Source of the DNA: Liolophura sinensis
Lineage: Eukaryota; Mollusca; Polyplacophora; Chitonida; Chitonidae
NCBI RefSeq assembly: GCF_032854445.1
Contig: NC_088295.1
Coordinates: 74,302,028-74,366,027, forward strand
Length of the DNA: 64,000 nucleotides
Reading direction: 5' to 3'
Each line of letters starts with the position of its first letter. The first letter of the stretch is position 1. Position numbers and translations under genes: made by a program. This document shows positions 25,601 through 38,593 of this stretch, in pieces. The notes beneath the pieces were generated by a model. The model ran no database searches and was not told the DNA's origin. It saw only the letters and a list, made by a program, of their open reading frames with translations.

Positions 25601-26310
25601 ATAGACTTATAGTGCTATATGTCAGAATGTAAGCTGGAACCACCTGCCTAACCGAGGAACTTTTACTTAACCAGGTAAAATGTCTGCCAGATCGATGAAC
25701 ACGCATCGACAAACGAAAGTACCGAAACTTGTGTGGAATCGTCTGCGGACAGACATACTTGCCAGCATCTCTATGAGTCTATACGTGTCACAGACGCAAA
25801 ACTTTGCTCTCATTACCGTATTAATTATTCAGAAAGGCATTGTTTGACTAGCACGATATCAGTAGTACCTCTACATGGATGGTTATATAATGTGCCCAGA
25901 TTCGATGTTTTCAACTTTTCTACAAACAGAACCAAACATTATTTATCACAACGATATACCGTGTGCAGGACACGCAATGAATCAGTCCCCCTCAAAATGA
26001 CGTGAAAATTTCACTTTTAGCTTCATTTGGCTAAAAACCACAGTGTTGAATAGAACGATGTATTGACGTCTGACTAAAACTCATGAAACAGTCTTGAAGA
26101 ACGTGTGGTGTGTTCAAGAGTCGAGGAAATGTCTTTTAAATTCCACCATCAAAAGACTCCAATCATTAAATTTATATTCTGCTTTGGTAAGTCATCTTCA
26201 CACAGAGGCGTTGTATGGGAGACTTGCCATACCATGCCCGGTTATAGCCTACACGTCCTGTGATGTAAAGATAATAATGAACCACTGAACAAAAACTGTG
26301 TGCGAATGGC

Positions 26311-26397
26311 GGCCATGTTGGATCTCTGAAACGGTCATTTCTCTCGGAGTGTACCTTTCACCATTTGCAATGAACTGGGTAGAGATCCAACATGGCC
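26311..26397. repeat. Perfect 17-bp inverted repeat
   Basis: GGCCATGTTGGATCTCT (26311-26327) and AGAGATCCAACATGGCC (26381-26397) are exact reverse complements separated by 53 bp. The whole could be a small MITE or a transcribed hairpin. No obvious target-site duplication was seen at its edges. Confidence 0.85.
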
Positions 26398-27797
26398 TCG
26401 ATAGCAAGTCATCTACGTTAAGCAGCACTCATTGTTTTTAGAAGTGCTCCACGAGCTTTCCTTAAGCAACAGTTCAGGACCTTGTCATGTAACCTGGCAA
26501 AGTCCGGCTCAAAGAGAAAGCATCTCCACAATTAATGTCATTTTTCTCCTCACCTTTACTTAACCACTGGCACGCGGCTTTTATCCAGTGATTAGTGTAA
26601 GTAACTACAAGGTGTCTCTAAGTGTAATAGCAGCCATCTTCAAAGCAGAGAAGCCCTAATGTCTACATAAGCTATGTGATACATCACCAGGAAACCCGAC
26701 AGATACAAACGATCCATTGGTTTTCACACGATGTACTCTCCAACAGAAACGCGAAGTCAATTGCCAGCGCAATGGGTGCTCCCAGAGTAAGATGAATCGG
26801 TAGCTTGATATCACCTATATATGACAATACATTATGACTGGCGTGCTCCGGACTACGTGTGGCGTTTACATTTCCGGCCGTCTGGGGCTGCATGCCGGCC
26901 AAAAGAGTGTTTTTCCTGTTGGATATACCCTGTTAAATACGCGTTATCTGTAACTCCCATCGCTGACATAACACATAAAAGTACATGATACTTTCCAGCC
27001 TGAAATCTTCCCCATCATACATTGTTTGCTGGCCTCTACATGACATGACTGTACTTTGCGTCCTTCTTGTTGGATGCTGACTGTCCCTGCATCAATTCAG
27101 TTTTCTCCCTGTATGGAATTATAAGAGCATGTAATACGCACACGCAAACCAGATAACAGCATTACAATGTACTAACTACTTTACAAAGGTTACAGTATAT
27201 CAAGTTATTCTATAATATGGACAATCAAACGTCTTCTGAAATGTAGGCGCAAAAGGTCGCTTTTTTACATTTGCAACTGCATGTATAGTTAAACATATAT
27301 AGTCAAATTATCACGTGTAAAAATGATATTTACTTCTTAATTTTTCTACTTAATAAATTGTTCATAAAAGCATTTCTGTATCATTTTCAAAGAGATTGAT
27401 CTCTTGAATATGAGAGAAATATAATTTTGAATCTAAACCATGTATTTGTAGGTGAATTCATGGTCTGGACAATTCCGCGTTTTGATAAAAGAGGAGAAAC
27501 CCAGCAAACTGACATTTCAGAGCCTCAGAGCCCTCAAAGCCCAAACATACACTTTGTCAAGAAAATACGTCTGGTTTTACTTATATTTGTCTTTTGTGTT
27601 GTTCCTGTCCAATTGCACGCCCGCAGATACAGGAGATTCAATTCTGAACGGTTACATAGCTCCATTATACGCCATCTGCGAACGAAAGACTTTCTTGACA
27701 AACAGTTATTGTTCAGTGTGGATATTTTGCAGTATAGGCAATAATATCTGTGTGTAATCAAGAGCGTTAACATAATCGTATGGACGCTCTCACGTCT

Positions 27798-27811
27798 GTA
27801 GCCAAGGTAAC
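27798..27811. promoter_or_regulatory. X-box-like RFX motif
   Basis: GTAGCCAAGGTAAC closely fits the RFX X-box (GTNRCC, short spacer, RGYAAC). Another TGGCAAC pair occurs near 31290-31310. This is a single-motif match with no other support. Confidence 0.25.
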
Positions 27812-30800
27812 CACGTTGCTAACCATACTACATAGAGACTATTGTTCCTCGACCAATATGTTCATACGTTTGCTCCAGCTTTATTAGCCAACAGCTTTCT
27901 CTAGAAATTCGGAGAGGAATCCATCACTAGCACCCAGAGCAGAAGCAATCTGTCTTGCCGTAATTATAACGTTTTTCTTTGACTCTTCTTGACACCCGGG
28001 CTGTCGCAGGCTGTAGACTCACCACCAATCAATAACACACTGGCGACATTGTTTTCAAATTACATTGTCACCTTTTCACCGTCTTCTGGTCGGTCCAGTT
28101 CAGGGAGTGGAGTTGCCCTGCTGCTTTGGGTCTGGTCGGCACGAGCCCAACCAGATGAGTTTACACACCTGCGCAGCTAAGGGCGGGCTCACTTGTGAAA
28201 GGCCGCTTGGAGGGGCACTGCTCAATATCAACGACCAGATCCGCTTTCTCACGTCCCTAACAGTAACACCGCATGTAATGGCAAAAGCAATAGAATCCAG
28301 AAACCCACCAATTAAAGAATTAGATTTGCTCCTGATAATATGACAATACAGCCGTTGAATTGAACCGCATTGTGATTACAAACACTTATTATTCTGTTCC
28401 TAATAAGCTTTGGTTTTCTTTCATTATTGCGTTTCGTTAAAGTTTCCCTTGAAGCCGCAAAAGAAAATCTTAACGAAAAGGTATAATCGTGCGCCTCATA
28501 ATTACACTCGACGTTGGAACCTTCTTTCTTCTGTGGCTGTATTGTCCCTGTTTTATCAGGGGAGTTATTCTTTAAATCTCTCTTAGAAATGCAGAATCAA
28601 TCATTGTATGGTAATATCAACATGGCGAAATTCAACATGGTGTTAACACGACGATTGTGCAACATGGACACTGCATGGCATGCGTTCCAATTCGATGGGA
28701 ACCGTACATGGATTCAGCAGACAAAAAGTAAACCTCCACATATTACTGTATGTCAACGGAGTGGAAAGTCATTTAGTGTCTTGACTGATTGAAAAATAAA
28801 CTGCCAAAGATTTCTTACCAAAGTCTATAAATTCTCAAAGAAAAACAACTCATGAATCATCGTCTACTGACGATGTACTCCGAGCCAGAAACTGTTTTCA
28901 AACCTATTTTGCAATCACACCATCAATAAATTAAACAGACAAAGAAAGTTTTAATACAGGACAAATTCGTGTTCAATTTAAGGTCCCAGATGCCCATCCC
29001 GTGCCAGTCTCTAAGTATTCGCTTAAAGAAGCCGCTCGTTCAATATAGCGTGTTACAAACCACTGTAGCTTGTCCAAGAGACTTTTTATTTCTTCTCTGT
29101 AATGGTTTCTAATCTCACCAAATGAGTTCCTAAGAGCAGTTTTCCTGTACGTCCCATCACATTCATCTCTATTTCTTTGGGACCCCTCGATCCGTCTTTC
29201 TCCACTTTCATTGTTTTATCAACTTTAGGTATGTGCTTGAAAGGCGCTCATTAGAAAGCTTTTTACATTGAATTGTAGAAAGATAAAACCCGTCATGTAC
29301 AAAGATAAATTCTATGCAGTGTACAGATATGTTACGCTGACAGCAAGCAACTTTAGAACTGTCTGAGGTTTTAATTAAACTAAGGGAAAGGGGTGGCGAT
29401 CCACTTTTGGTTTCAGCGATGACATCCAATTCCAAGCTGTTCGGATATTTGTTGACAGCTAGTTCTTTAAGCTTTAAGTAATATTAATCGACCTGGAATA
29501 ACTAAGAAGATTTGTACTTGTTCTGGAGCTTGCCGATTTTAGCCTTAACCATTAATAGCCTTTGCTTTGTCTGAGACCATTTTTCACGGCATTTTTCTTG
29601 GATTGGATTTTGTCATCATGACAAATTATTTGAGTAATGGTTCACGCATCTCTCTCCATCAAGAAATGACAACATTGGGGTGTATTTCCATAAGATAAAA
29701 CCAAAGAAATGAAATTTTCTGTACATTAAGCAAGTTTCATCCTGTGAATACTAGTGAGATTGATATCCATTCGATCTATGCCATTTGTCTAAGTGCCGAG
29801 CTCAGTTAACGCATATATGAGTCTGAAAAGCGAGAAATGGCTTTCAGTCGAGCTTTTGAAGACATCTGTTGTCCAATTTGCAATCACGAGCAAATTATAA
29901 GAAGTTCTTATTTCGAAGGATTTGAGTGATCTCTGCATTTTGTTTAAACTGAGCTTACGAAAGCGCGGAAGCTGCAAGTAATAACTTTGTTCTGTGAAGT
30001 AATTGGTCAGATTCAGTGAACATTACTTTGCAATCAAACAAGATGTACCCATTTCGTGTCCCGTTTTCTAATGCATGTGGAAGTTAGACGGTCGTATCCT
30101 GGCTTGTTTTGACAATTACTCCGGATGCCGCTCGTATCATTTTTTATATAGAACCAGATTTTTCATGCGTGAATTACATTTCGTCACCATATGCTTAAAG
30201 GCAAAGATGTTTTAGTGTTATGTAATCGGAGATGAAAAGGTCTACGACTCGTGTCATAAAACACACCGAACGAAGCGCGGCTTTGACATATTAATGTCGC
30301 CAGGGGAAAACAAATCTCCGAAAAGTGACATAAAATGTTATTTGCTGAACCATAGCTTTCTTCTCGCCAATATGCCCATTTGTTCAATTGTTTGGAAATG
30401 ACTCGAATATCCCCGGGGAAACCGACCCTGAAAGTTTCCATGGCAGCTCTCAGAAATCCTTTCAGTTTGGTTTTACACATTTTTATAAGGATCAGATGTC
30501 TGTTAAAACAGCGTATGCACATGTCACATGACCTTTTTTCTGATGGTTTGCCACGGAGCAGACCTCAATGCGTCCTAAAATAGTATGAAGTCATTGTCCG
30601 TTAACCTCATTTTTATTTAAAAGGCGTCTTAATTAGAGTGGTGTCCACCACCAAAGTCGGGTCCTCCACAGCCTTTATTGTCAGTAGGGCTTATTATGGT
30701 GGTGACCGGGCAGTGGTTCTTCGTTCTACTCATTAAAAGTTAAACGCTGCAGCATTACAAGAAAAAAGGTTGCCTTCGTGCAATTTATACACCAGACCAG

Positions 30801-31254
30801 TTTATCGGAAGAAGAAATATTTGATGTATTAGAGGCACAGAAGTAAACTTCGTGACATGTCTTCCAAATATTGGCGGGAACGGACGTGAAAATGCGCTGC
30901 ATGGCAATAAAAGTCACATAAATTTTGATTAGTTGAAATAGGTCGAATTAAGCCTAGAATTAAACATCATCTTGGTGAGGTTATTTTTCTGAGTTCTCCT
31001 AAGCAAAGAGGATCCAAGAGAGGATCAATCTCCACACATGATTAGACGCATTAAGACTTTCTCATTCAGGGGCCAATCAGCTGCGTAATATCATACCGTC
31101 ACACTACCCTCCCGAATGGGACAGTCTCATCCCAGTCTTCCCCTTCAGCCTGACTAACCGTTCATAATCGCCTAAAATAATGCGAAACCAACTCCAGTAA
31201 TTTTTTAAAAAGCATACATAAATCAACCAGACGGAGTATCTGTCACCGTGGCCA

Positions 31255-31400
31255 TTACAACGAGGTTATAAAGCCCCCTTTATCGCCCTGGCAACAACGA
31301 TGGCAACGCTTCTCAACGCAACATTTACCCTCCCATGCAGATTCATGCCGCTAAATAAAGCGGGGGTGACATGGTCGTTCAAGGCCCACAAAACCTCTGA
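31255..31400. promoter_or_regulatory. GC-richer intronic patch with paired TGGCAAC motifs
   Basis: The stretch has a TATAAAG-type sequence followed by CGCCC and two TGGCAAC motifs five bases apart, within a CpG-bearing patch. It might be an enhancer or a minor promoter. Support is composition and short motifs only. Confidence 0.2.
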
Positions 31401-32439
31401 AGGATCTATCTTGGTCTGTTTTTGTTCTAAACTTGTGCTTTGTACAGAGTTCTTTCTAAATCAAACCCAGTACGTTTAATTACGGACTTTTTTAGACTAT
31501 GTTTCTTCGTGAATGTTCAGTGTTTGATTACGCCTTCATCTTAAAAAGAACAAATAATAGAGAAGGCCTAAATATGTTTTAGTTTATGAGTCAGAACGAA
31601 CAAAGTAGTAGTGTTAGAGAACACTGCCACTCCTCTTCTCTTAGGAAATCCCAAAGCGGCATTGTCTGTTCCCTTGGGTAGCGTCCTGCATATACCCGGT
31701 GACCAGAGTTAAGCAAGACCCTAGAGAATGGTACAGCGTGTAAAACAAGCGCCTTGTTAATTACCCGAACTCTACATCGTCTCGACACTGATTACTGTGT
31801 TAAACACAACCCAATCGATTTTAAACCCCAGCTGCATGATAGTCAGAAGTTTCTTCTCAAAACTGTCTTCCTTCAAAAGTGACCTGAAGACACTTGATGG
31901 AAATATCTTCCATGGGTGTTAGGTTGGATGCAACGGCATACTCGTTATGGAAATTCACGCCAGCGGGTATTCTCTATTTTGGCGAGTTGTAATGTCAAAG
32001 TTCAATCGCTTTGGCAAAATTAGCTTCCCTCTTCTTGGATATAGTAAGACAATACGTTATAACTTCAACCGCGATGAAAAAAAACAACAGCAAAAATGGT
32101 CGCATAAGTCAAAACGATGATTCGTTTTGGACTTTCTTATTGTGTCCATATCCAATACATAAAGCCACATGAAATTTTGCATTCACTCTTGAAGTCATGT
32201 CGTTGTTGAGGTTTGCCTCAACTCATCAGTGACATCAAGAAATCACGTGACCAGTTGAAAAGCAAGGTCATGTTCTTCTCCTGACGCATTGAACTCTGAC
32301 AGGGAAAACACTTAAATTCTCGAAGAAATTTCTACGGCTATTTTTTACTTGTTATTTTGGTTCACGTGTAATATTGGCAATTATCACCGACATGCAAGGC
32401 GGCAATCCATTATTGTTTCTAGAGTTTTACATTTTCCTG

Positions 32440-32620
32440 CCAGAGCGTAAACGCCACTCGGCGGAAATCAAGATTGTCGGGAAGTATACGAAGCCGTGTA
32501 TTAGCGCTAGATGAATGCTGATGGCTTTAAAGACGGCCTCCGCGCCACTCGCTGACGGCTCCTAGGATCAGCCGTCTCCAGAAGGTGCACGGCGCAGGCT
32601 ATTCCCAGGCTAGAATTCCG
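32440..32620. promoter_or_regulatory. CpG-rich intronic island with inverted repeat
   Basis: This is a dense GC/CpG patch. GACGGCT (32554-32560) and AGCCGTC (32570-32576) form a 7-bp inverted repeat around a 9-base loop. It has no coding potential or repeat character; a conserved element is a reasonable guess. Confidence 0.25.
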
Positions 32621-33129
32621 ACTCCCTCTGAAATTATTGGCAATGATGAATTGCCGCAAAGTTAAGTTGAATATTAATTGCACGAAACTACAGAGAGGTT
32701 TTCGTTAAACCCCGAAAAGGCTCTCTAGAGATTCCCCAACCTAATGCCGAACAGAAGCGTGTATCTCTCTTTATACGTCAGAATGAAGCCATGCTTTACT
32801 TATACATGTCTAAAATCTGCAATCTTCTCTCTGCAATCAAATCTGCAATCAAAACATTGATTGTAGCACAGCTTTATTTATGTATATATTTCAAGAGTTA
32901 CGTTTTACAAATCTACAGCCCATGCAAGTCTTTTCGTAATAGTAAAAAGTAAGGATGAATTGGTGAATCATATCCTAGACATTTTGCACTTATTTTTCGT
33001 GTCCTATTTTCTCCTACAAATTCCACGTACGACGTAGCAAGGCTACATACAACAGGCAGCAGAAAATTTAAAATCCGATTTCCGACCGCGTTACGTAATA
33101 ACCAATAATATTCATGTTGCGGAACTTTT

Positions 33130-33440
33130 CATCATTTTCAAGGGGAAAGAGGTCATCGGGTGCGCGCGCATCTAATCCATCAGCACGGCGATGTACTCTA
33201 TCACATTAGACGAAACATTTGTCTATGTGTGTGTGGAACATATCGTGAAAAGCCAATCGTTTTAGCGGGAAAATATGTCAGCCGAAAATGGATGAGGCAG
33301 ACGACGACTGTCTCGTACAATGTTGAGAAAATCGTACCGCGCTTGTCTGGGGGCCTGGCCTCCCACAGTGGGTGCGCATGCCTCAAGGCGCGCGATCGCG
33401 TGTGTGGCATTGTTTACGCTAACGCAGATCGCATGGCTTC
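33130..33440. promoter_or_regulatory. CpG-rich island inside the intron
   Basis: Several CGCG runs and a GTGCGCATGCC element (about 33372-33382), resembling an NRF1 half-site, make this the most CpG-rich patch of the intron. It could be an alternative promoter about 2 kb upstream of the homeobox exon. Open frames on both strands here have no recognisable relatives. Confidence 0.3.
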
Positions 33441-35020
33441 AAGTGATTGATTACAAATTAATGTTAATTAATTCAATGCCCAGTTTGAAAGAGTGTACAA
33501 AATTTAAATCAGTTTTGCGTCTGGCTACAATATTGATCCTCTTTGAAGGAAAGTGATGCCGTATCGTCTAGCCAGATATGCTCTGACAATAAAAGAGGTG
33601 ACCCAGTTTCATAGGTTTCCTTCGTAGATGAGACATGGCGAAATTAACTTCGTTGAATAATTTTAAATTTATTTTCGATTAACCTTAATTTTAAATATCA
33701 ATCATTTTGGTGTTGTTATGTATGATCTGCATGCACATGAACGTCTGAGGTGCCTGTGTGGCGACAAGCGCTGTATTTTGCAGGAAAAATATAGGAATGT
33801 AAGTAAAATCCATGGGAGTGCTCGTAAAGAAAATTTCTGTCTACATCCGATCTTTTTAACGCAGAAAGGTTCATATACTGTTAGTCGTAAAACATGGGAG
33901 ACAATCGTTACTCGAGTTTCTTGGTATGGAGCAAGGTTTGCTTATAGATATAGTGATATTTATGTGTACGTCAGCTAAAACAGCCACGGCGACCGAGCCC
34001 ATCACTCAGGTTGATTAATAACTCTCCTGAAGCAGTTCGTCAGGGAAAGCAATGGCGCATGGACAAGCCAACAACTGTTGAACGTAGGTGTCAGTCATGC
34101 CGACAATATTAAACATGCTCTTGCCTCGAACAATACGGCTTAGAGATAGCAATAGTCGGCAAATCAGTCAACGAAAAAACAGCTATCCACCGAACATTAT
34201 CGTTTGGTAACATCTTTGACACCGCTGATTTACAATGCCAGGTCAAAATGTCAGTTTTCCTCAAGCGATAGAGGGAAGAATACATTACCTATGTACGTGT
34301 ACCTGACAAGCATTCTTAACTCGTCGAGGACAGCAGCCGGCGCCGTGTGGACCCCTTGAGCATCTTCCAGACGTGAAATCAGCGAAAATACACACTAGAA
34401 GAAAACCGCGTACAGGATGTCAATCAGCCTTCACAACGTATGCATTACACCTGAAGTCAGTAGCTGTTTAGAAAAATAAAGAATGTGTGAGCTTGATCTT
34501 AAGTGTGCCATACTGGTATTTTAAGAGATATGTTTCAGCAGTATGCTGTCCATTCAGTCATAAAGCATGTTAACTATTTCACAAAAGCCTCATTAACATG
34601 ACAAAGAACGATCTAACATTCCTAAAAGTATGTTGATAGAAGAAATAGGGTACCCGTCTAATGGCGACTCGAGTCCAAGCTAGATAAACCGTACTTTCCT
34701 GGTCTCAGTATTACGTAGTCGATTTGCCGTCGAATCGCTGTCGATAGAACAGAAATGGTCACGCAGCTTTTGCCCGACTGATTTTAGACAAGAAAGGTTT
34801 TCACTATAAAGATATGCAAAACATGTATTTGCTTATCATAACTGCAACTTTAATCAAATGCAGCGAAAGTGTTTAATTAATATACTGCTTAATTGAAGGA
34901 CAAAATCTATGGTGCTCCTTTGTGAAATTCTATCGTTTCAGTTACTGTATGTGTGTGTCCTATTAGTCTTTTATAGTCACTTTGCATTGTTTAAATGTTA
35001 TTTTTGTGGGTTTTTTTCTT

Positions 35021-35102
35021 CTTTATTTATTTGATTGGTGTTTTACGCCGCACTCAAGAATATTTCACTTATATGACAGCGGCCAGCATTTTGGTGGGAG
35101 GA
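35021..35102 (-). mobile_element. Truncated SINE tail just upstream of the homeobox exon
   Basis: Antisense tail of the 383-663 family: TTTGATTGGTGTTTTACGCC, then CTCAAGAATATTTCACTTAT and GGCCAGCATTTTGGTGGGAG. The rest of the element is missing. It ends about 310 bp before the exon 2 acceptor. Confidence 0.88.
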
Positions 35103-35239
35103 ATGTTTTTGTATATTGTAGACTAATGGCGTCTAATAAACTGCAAGTAACATCACTGTATATTTTTTACCTATTTGTGCTAAAGTCATGAGGTCATTGA
35201 TGTGTAGTTGGCTACTGTTGAATCATTTACGTGAATAGT

Positions 35240-35345
35240 GAGAATAAAACCCTAAGACAGGTTGACAAGAGGCAGTATTTTACCGGTTACGTGTGACCAT
35301 GTGCCAGTTATCACACTATCGTGGCCGCTCTGGTTTTGCTGTCTG
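35240..35345 (+). repeat. Dispersed repeat copy A (AGAATAAAACCCTAA family)
   Basis: This matches two other places, 43457-43535 and 57485-57600. The shared order is AATAAAAC, GAGGTAAA-like, TTGACA, AGGCGGTA-like and GTGTGACC-like segments, then ATCACACTRTCGT (the last part not in the middle copy). The family is unknown to me. This copy ends about 70 bp before the exon 2 acceptor and so crowds the splice site. Confidence 0.6.
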
Positions 35346-35415
35346 TGCTGTAAGTCTTTTATTATATTTTATATATTCGCTATAACATTATTCGTTTCAT
35401 TTCTGCTTTTTCCAG

Positions 35416-35708
35416 CGAAGGGAGAATACACATACACAGCCCCTCAACCGAATATGGGACGGACAAATTTTACTAACAAACAACTAACGGAACTGGAGAA
35501 GGAATTCCACTACAATAAATATTTGACTCGTGCTCGACGAATTGAAATCGCGGCTTCCTTGGGACTCAACGAGACACAGGTGAAGATCTGGTTCCAGAAC
35601 CGGCGTATGAAACAGAAGAAAAGAATGAAGGAGGCACAAGGGGCCACGGGACTTGGAGACAATGGCTGTACTTTCCCTAGTGATCTGGACAGACTAGCGG
35701 TCCAGTAA
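35416..35708 (+). CDS. Hox1: Hox1/labial homeobox protein, coding exon 2 (homeodomain)
   Basis: This exon encodes residues 315 (last two bases) to 411. A short linker containing GEY precedes a complete 60-residue homeodomain at residues 326-385 (35448-35627). Diagnostic positions are intact: R5, F8, L16, F20, W48, F49, Q50, N51 and R53. Helix 3 reads [17 protein letters not shown]. The [17 protein letters not shown] start and the NETQ before helix 3 are labial/Hox1 signatures and exclude other Hox classes. Q50 and N51 give TAAT-core recognition. The C-terminal tail is only 26 residues, short as in many Hox1 proteins. The frame runs open upstream into the intron, but the acceptor TTTTTCCAG at 35415 and the phase match with exon 1 fix the exon start. 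Confidence 0.97.
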
Positions 35709-37566
35709 TGATCATGTCTTGTGTAAGTCAGGGAATGTGTGGCGGCTATGTGTGGCTGATTGTGTGAATATTTTCATCCTCGGATTTTAGTCCTTTTAGG
35801 CAGACTCATGTCGTGAATGGAGTAAAACGTCATCTGTAAATATCTTCGGTTTTGCCCGATCTGTGTAAGCCCATGTAGGTGTGATCTGTAATATACCATC
35901 TGCCAGGCCAGTACAGGCATCGCAGTCGCCATTTTGCCTGTCTGATCAGGCTGCCCTATAGATGGCGGTAAGATATTCTAGTCAGTATGTGAGAGTATTT
36001 ACTGTTGTGACATTCAGTTTGCTCTTGGTGGTTGGAACAATATATGATGTCCGGTCGCTATATTATCACCTGCCTAAGAGACAAATAGTGACGAACAGTA
36101 TTCGTCATAGTGACGTATCTTACGTCAGACAATGACGCGTCCTTCGTCGAATGAATTAGCAATGATTGTAGACGAAAAGATAACGTGCTGTCATTTGTGC
36201 TAACATGAAGTATTACGAGCACTTTTGTTTAAGTTTTTCTTTCCAGAAAGTACATTTCATAAGCCACGGAGATTTTAGTCAGCAAATGCTGGAAACATAA
36301 TAGGTTTGTATTTGTTTATTATGGTTAGGCGTGTAAATTGTTTGCATTTCCTTTGGACGTATTTTGTAATTCCATGTGATTTTAGATCTTGGTCGGGCCA
36401 ATGCTGGTCCCGTATAAAATGGACACAAACGCAAGGAAAGGGTCTGTTCTTATGTTTACGTGTACTTGGCGTTGTCAGATCATTAAAGGCCTTCCATTAC
36501 TGGCGGTAACTTAAAACGTTAAGTCAAATTGATATCAAGCATCCAGTATACCAAGCGACAGACATCAGTATTGCAACAAAGTTGGAAAACCCTCTTTTCT
36601 CTCTTGAATAGTGTCAAAACATTCCACTTATGTTATTAAATTCTCACTAACATACTATTTGTGCACTCAAGCTGAAATAGGTTGGAAATTATAACAGTGT
36701 TTATATTAATACGTCATACAGGTGTATACTGTGTGTACGGTAAATTTCATGACAGTCTTCCTTCCACTTGCCAGCTGGGGCATGTGCATGATTTTGTTTC
36801 CTGTAAATACATTTGTCAAAGTTTATTTTGTTTAACCGGAGAAACACATTCCAAGAGAGATTCCTGTTGCACTTTAGATTCGTCCGTCTTAGTATTTATG
36901 TGTCCATTCCACCGATTTTGGGTTTGTTGTATACTATATTGACATATCCACAATTTTCCCACCCTGTTATATCAGCGCATTCCATGTAGAGTAACTACGT
37001 CTTATGTTGTTGGCCCAGTGCAATTCACGGTGCACACTTGAACTGTGGGATACGGCAGCGGGTCGCCCAGAATGGTGGCATGACCTAATAGGTGTGCCTA
37101 ATGTTTCAGCGAGCATGAAATGCCTGTCATTCTCTTCAGTGATCAAAGAGTTAATAAGATTCATTCCCAGTGCTCCGTAATGACGTAAGCAGGGAAACAT
37201 GTAAATGAACAGCTTTTAAAAAAATTTCTTCCCACAAGGTACACAAAATTGAAGGCTATTTGAACTTATTACTTCATCTAGAAATGATTTATGCATTGTT
37301 TAAAAGGCAGAATACTCATAAGAAAGCCTTTCCTTTCGTATTGCATTGAATCAAATTCACACTTGTATGTTTTCTGATCTTTATTCTTTAAATGCACATT
37401 GCATTTCAATTACCATATACTGTATTTAGCCGTTCTAACGTTTTGTGTTCTCGTCAGAAACATAACATAACTAATCCCCAGAATCAAGTTTTGTGTGCCA
37501 AAATACTTGAACACTATATAGCTTTATCTAGATCGATCGATTGTTTGTAAAGTCAAAAGAAATAAA
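35709..37566 (+). other. Hox1: Probable Hox1 3'UTR and proximal 3' flank
   Basis: No AATAAA signal follows closely after the stop codon. An ATTAAA variant lies at 36482-36487 and the first canonical AATAAA I see is at 37561-37566. If these are used, the 3'UTR would be about 0.8-1.9 kb. The striking TGACG cluster at 36089-36137 lies within it. No other gene is supported. Confidence 0.4.
36089..36137. promoter_or_regulatory. Cluster of TGACG inverted repeats (CRE-like)
   Basis: TGACGAA (36089-36095) pairs with TTCGTCA (36101-36107). Three bases later TGACGTA (36111-36117) pairs with TACGTCA (36121-36127), followed by another TGACG (36133-36137). Five half-sites of the CREB/ATF bZIP type, two perfect 7-bp palindromic pairs, sit within 49 bp. 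If transcribed as 3'UTR, the two pairs could also form adjacent RNA hairpins. Confidence 0.5.
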
Positions 37567-38479
37567 TTGATCAGATATTGATCAGCTTAAATACTTTTAT
37601 ACAGGTAACGTGTTATGTTCTAAAAATAAATCCAACAAAGTAAAATAATCTTCAATACAGACGATCCAGACGGTTATCTGGACCACATAGATCGACAAAC
37701 AATGAGTGTTAGTTACTGAATTAATGGGATTTGCAGACTTGTATAGCAGAAAAAGTTTGTTTAAAGATTGTGAGCAAATTGTGAGCACTTTAGCATGTAT
37801 GTATAGTACAGAGGTAAGTTGTGTTTGGTCAGTGTATTCTAATGGTTATCAGAGGCTGTATTCACTCGTGTCTTGTGCATAGTTTTACACTTTATCCGAA
37901 GTAAATGCTACAAATTAAAGCTATGAAAAACATTTTATGTAAGTTTTTATTATTGTACATTTTTACTTTATTTATTGTCTGGTAATGTGCTAAATATATT
38001 CTTTCGTGGTGTCCTTTTATTGACATGCACCTTGGTTTCCAGAGTTTGTCAACCCGCTGTGAAAACAACATCCATTCCACTTCAAATCAAAAAAGAAAAG
38101 AAATAAAACAATATCACGTAAAATCCCGCTGTGTTGTTATGTGTGAAACATTGTGGACGCGATTTATGTCAAGTGTCTAATAGTTGGCGTGTGCAGTGAA
38201 TTCGTAAAGTGCCTCAAATGTCAGATAAAGTTGTAACAACCTTAAATTTGAGTGTTTAAGATTTGTATCTTATACGTTTACTTCTGTTGCATCACTCGTC
38301 TCTTACTGTTTCTTACAAGCGAGCAATAATTTCGCAGTGGAGAAACTTCACAAATCCCACGAGCACACAAAGGAACATTCGCTTACTGATGGATTCACTC
38401 ATCATCATGAACGGTCTAAAATCGTACTTAAGCTAAATTTATCCATGTTCATGAATGCATTCGGAAATGCAATACATGA

Positions 38480-38593
38480 TTCTTCCCCGGGGGCTCTGCC
38501 CGATTTCTTCCCACAATAACGCTGACCGCTGTCGTATAAGTGAACTATTCTTGAGTACGGCGTAAAACATCAATCAAATAATTAAATCTAATA
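38480..38593 (+). mobile_element. 5'-truncated SINE with target-site duplication
   Basis: Tail half of the 383-663 family, starting near CCCCGGGGGCTCTGCCC and ending TAAAACATCAATCAAATAAT. AATACATGA flanks it at 38471-38479 and 38594-38602. The 5' truncation therefore happened at insertion rather than by later deletion. Confidence 0.85.

Noticed and set aside
27427-27757. Two overlapping 100-codon frames
   Set aside because: Overlapping frames on both strands, no recognisable motif, and no splice-site context supporting an exon.
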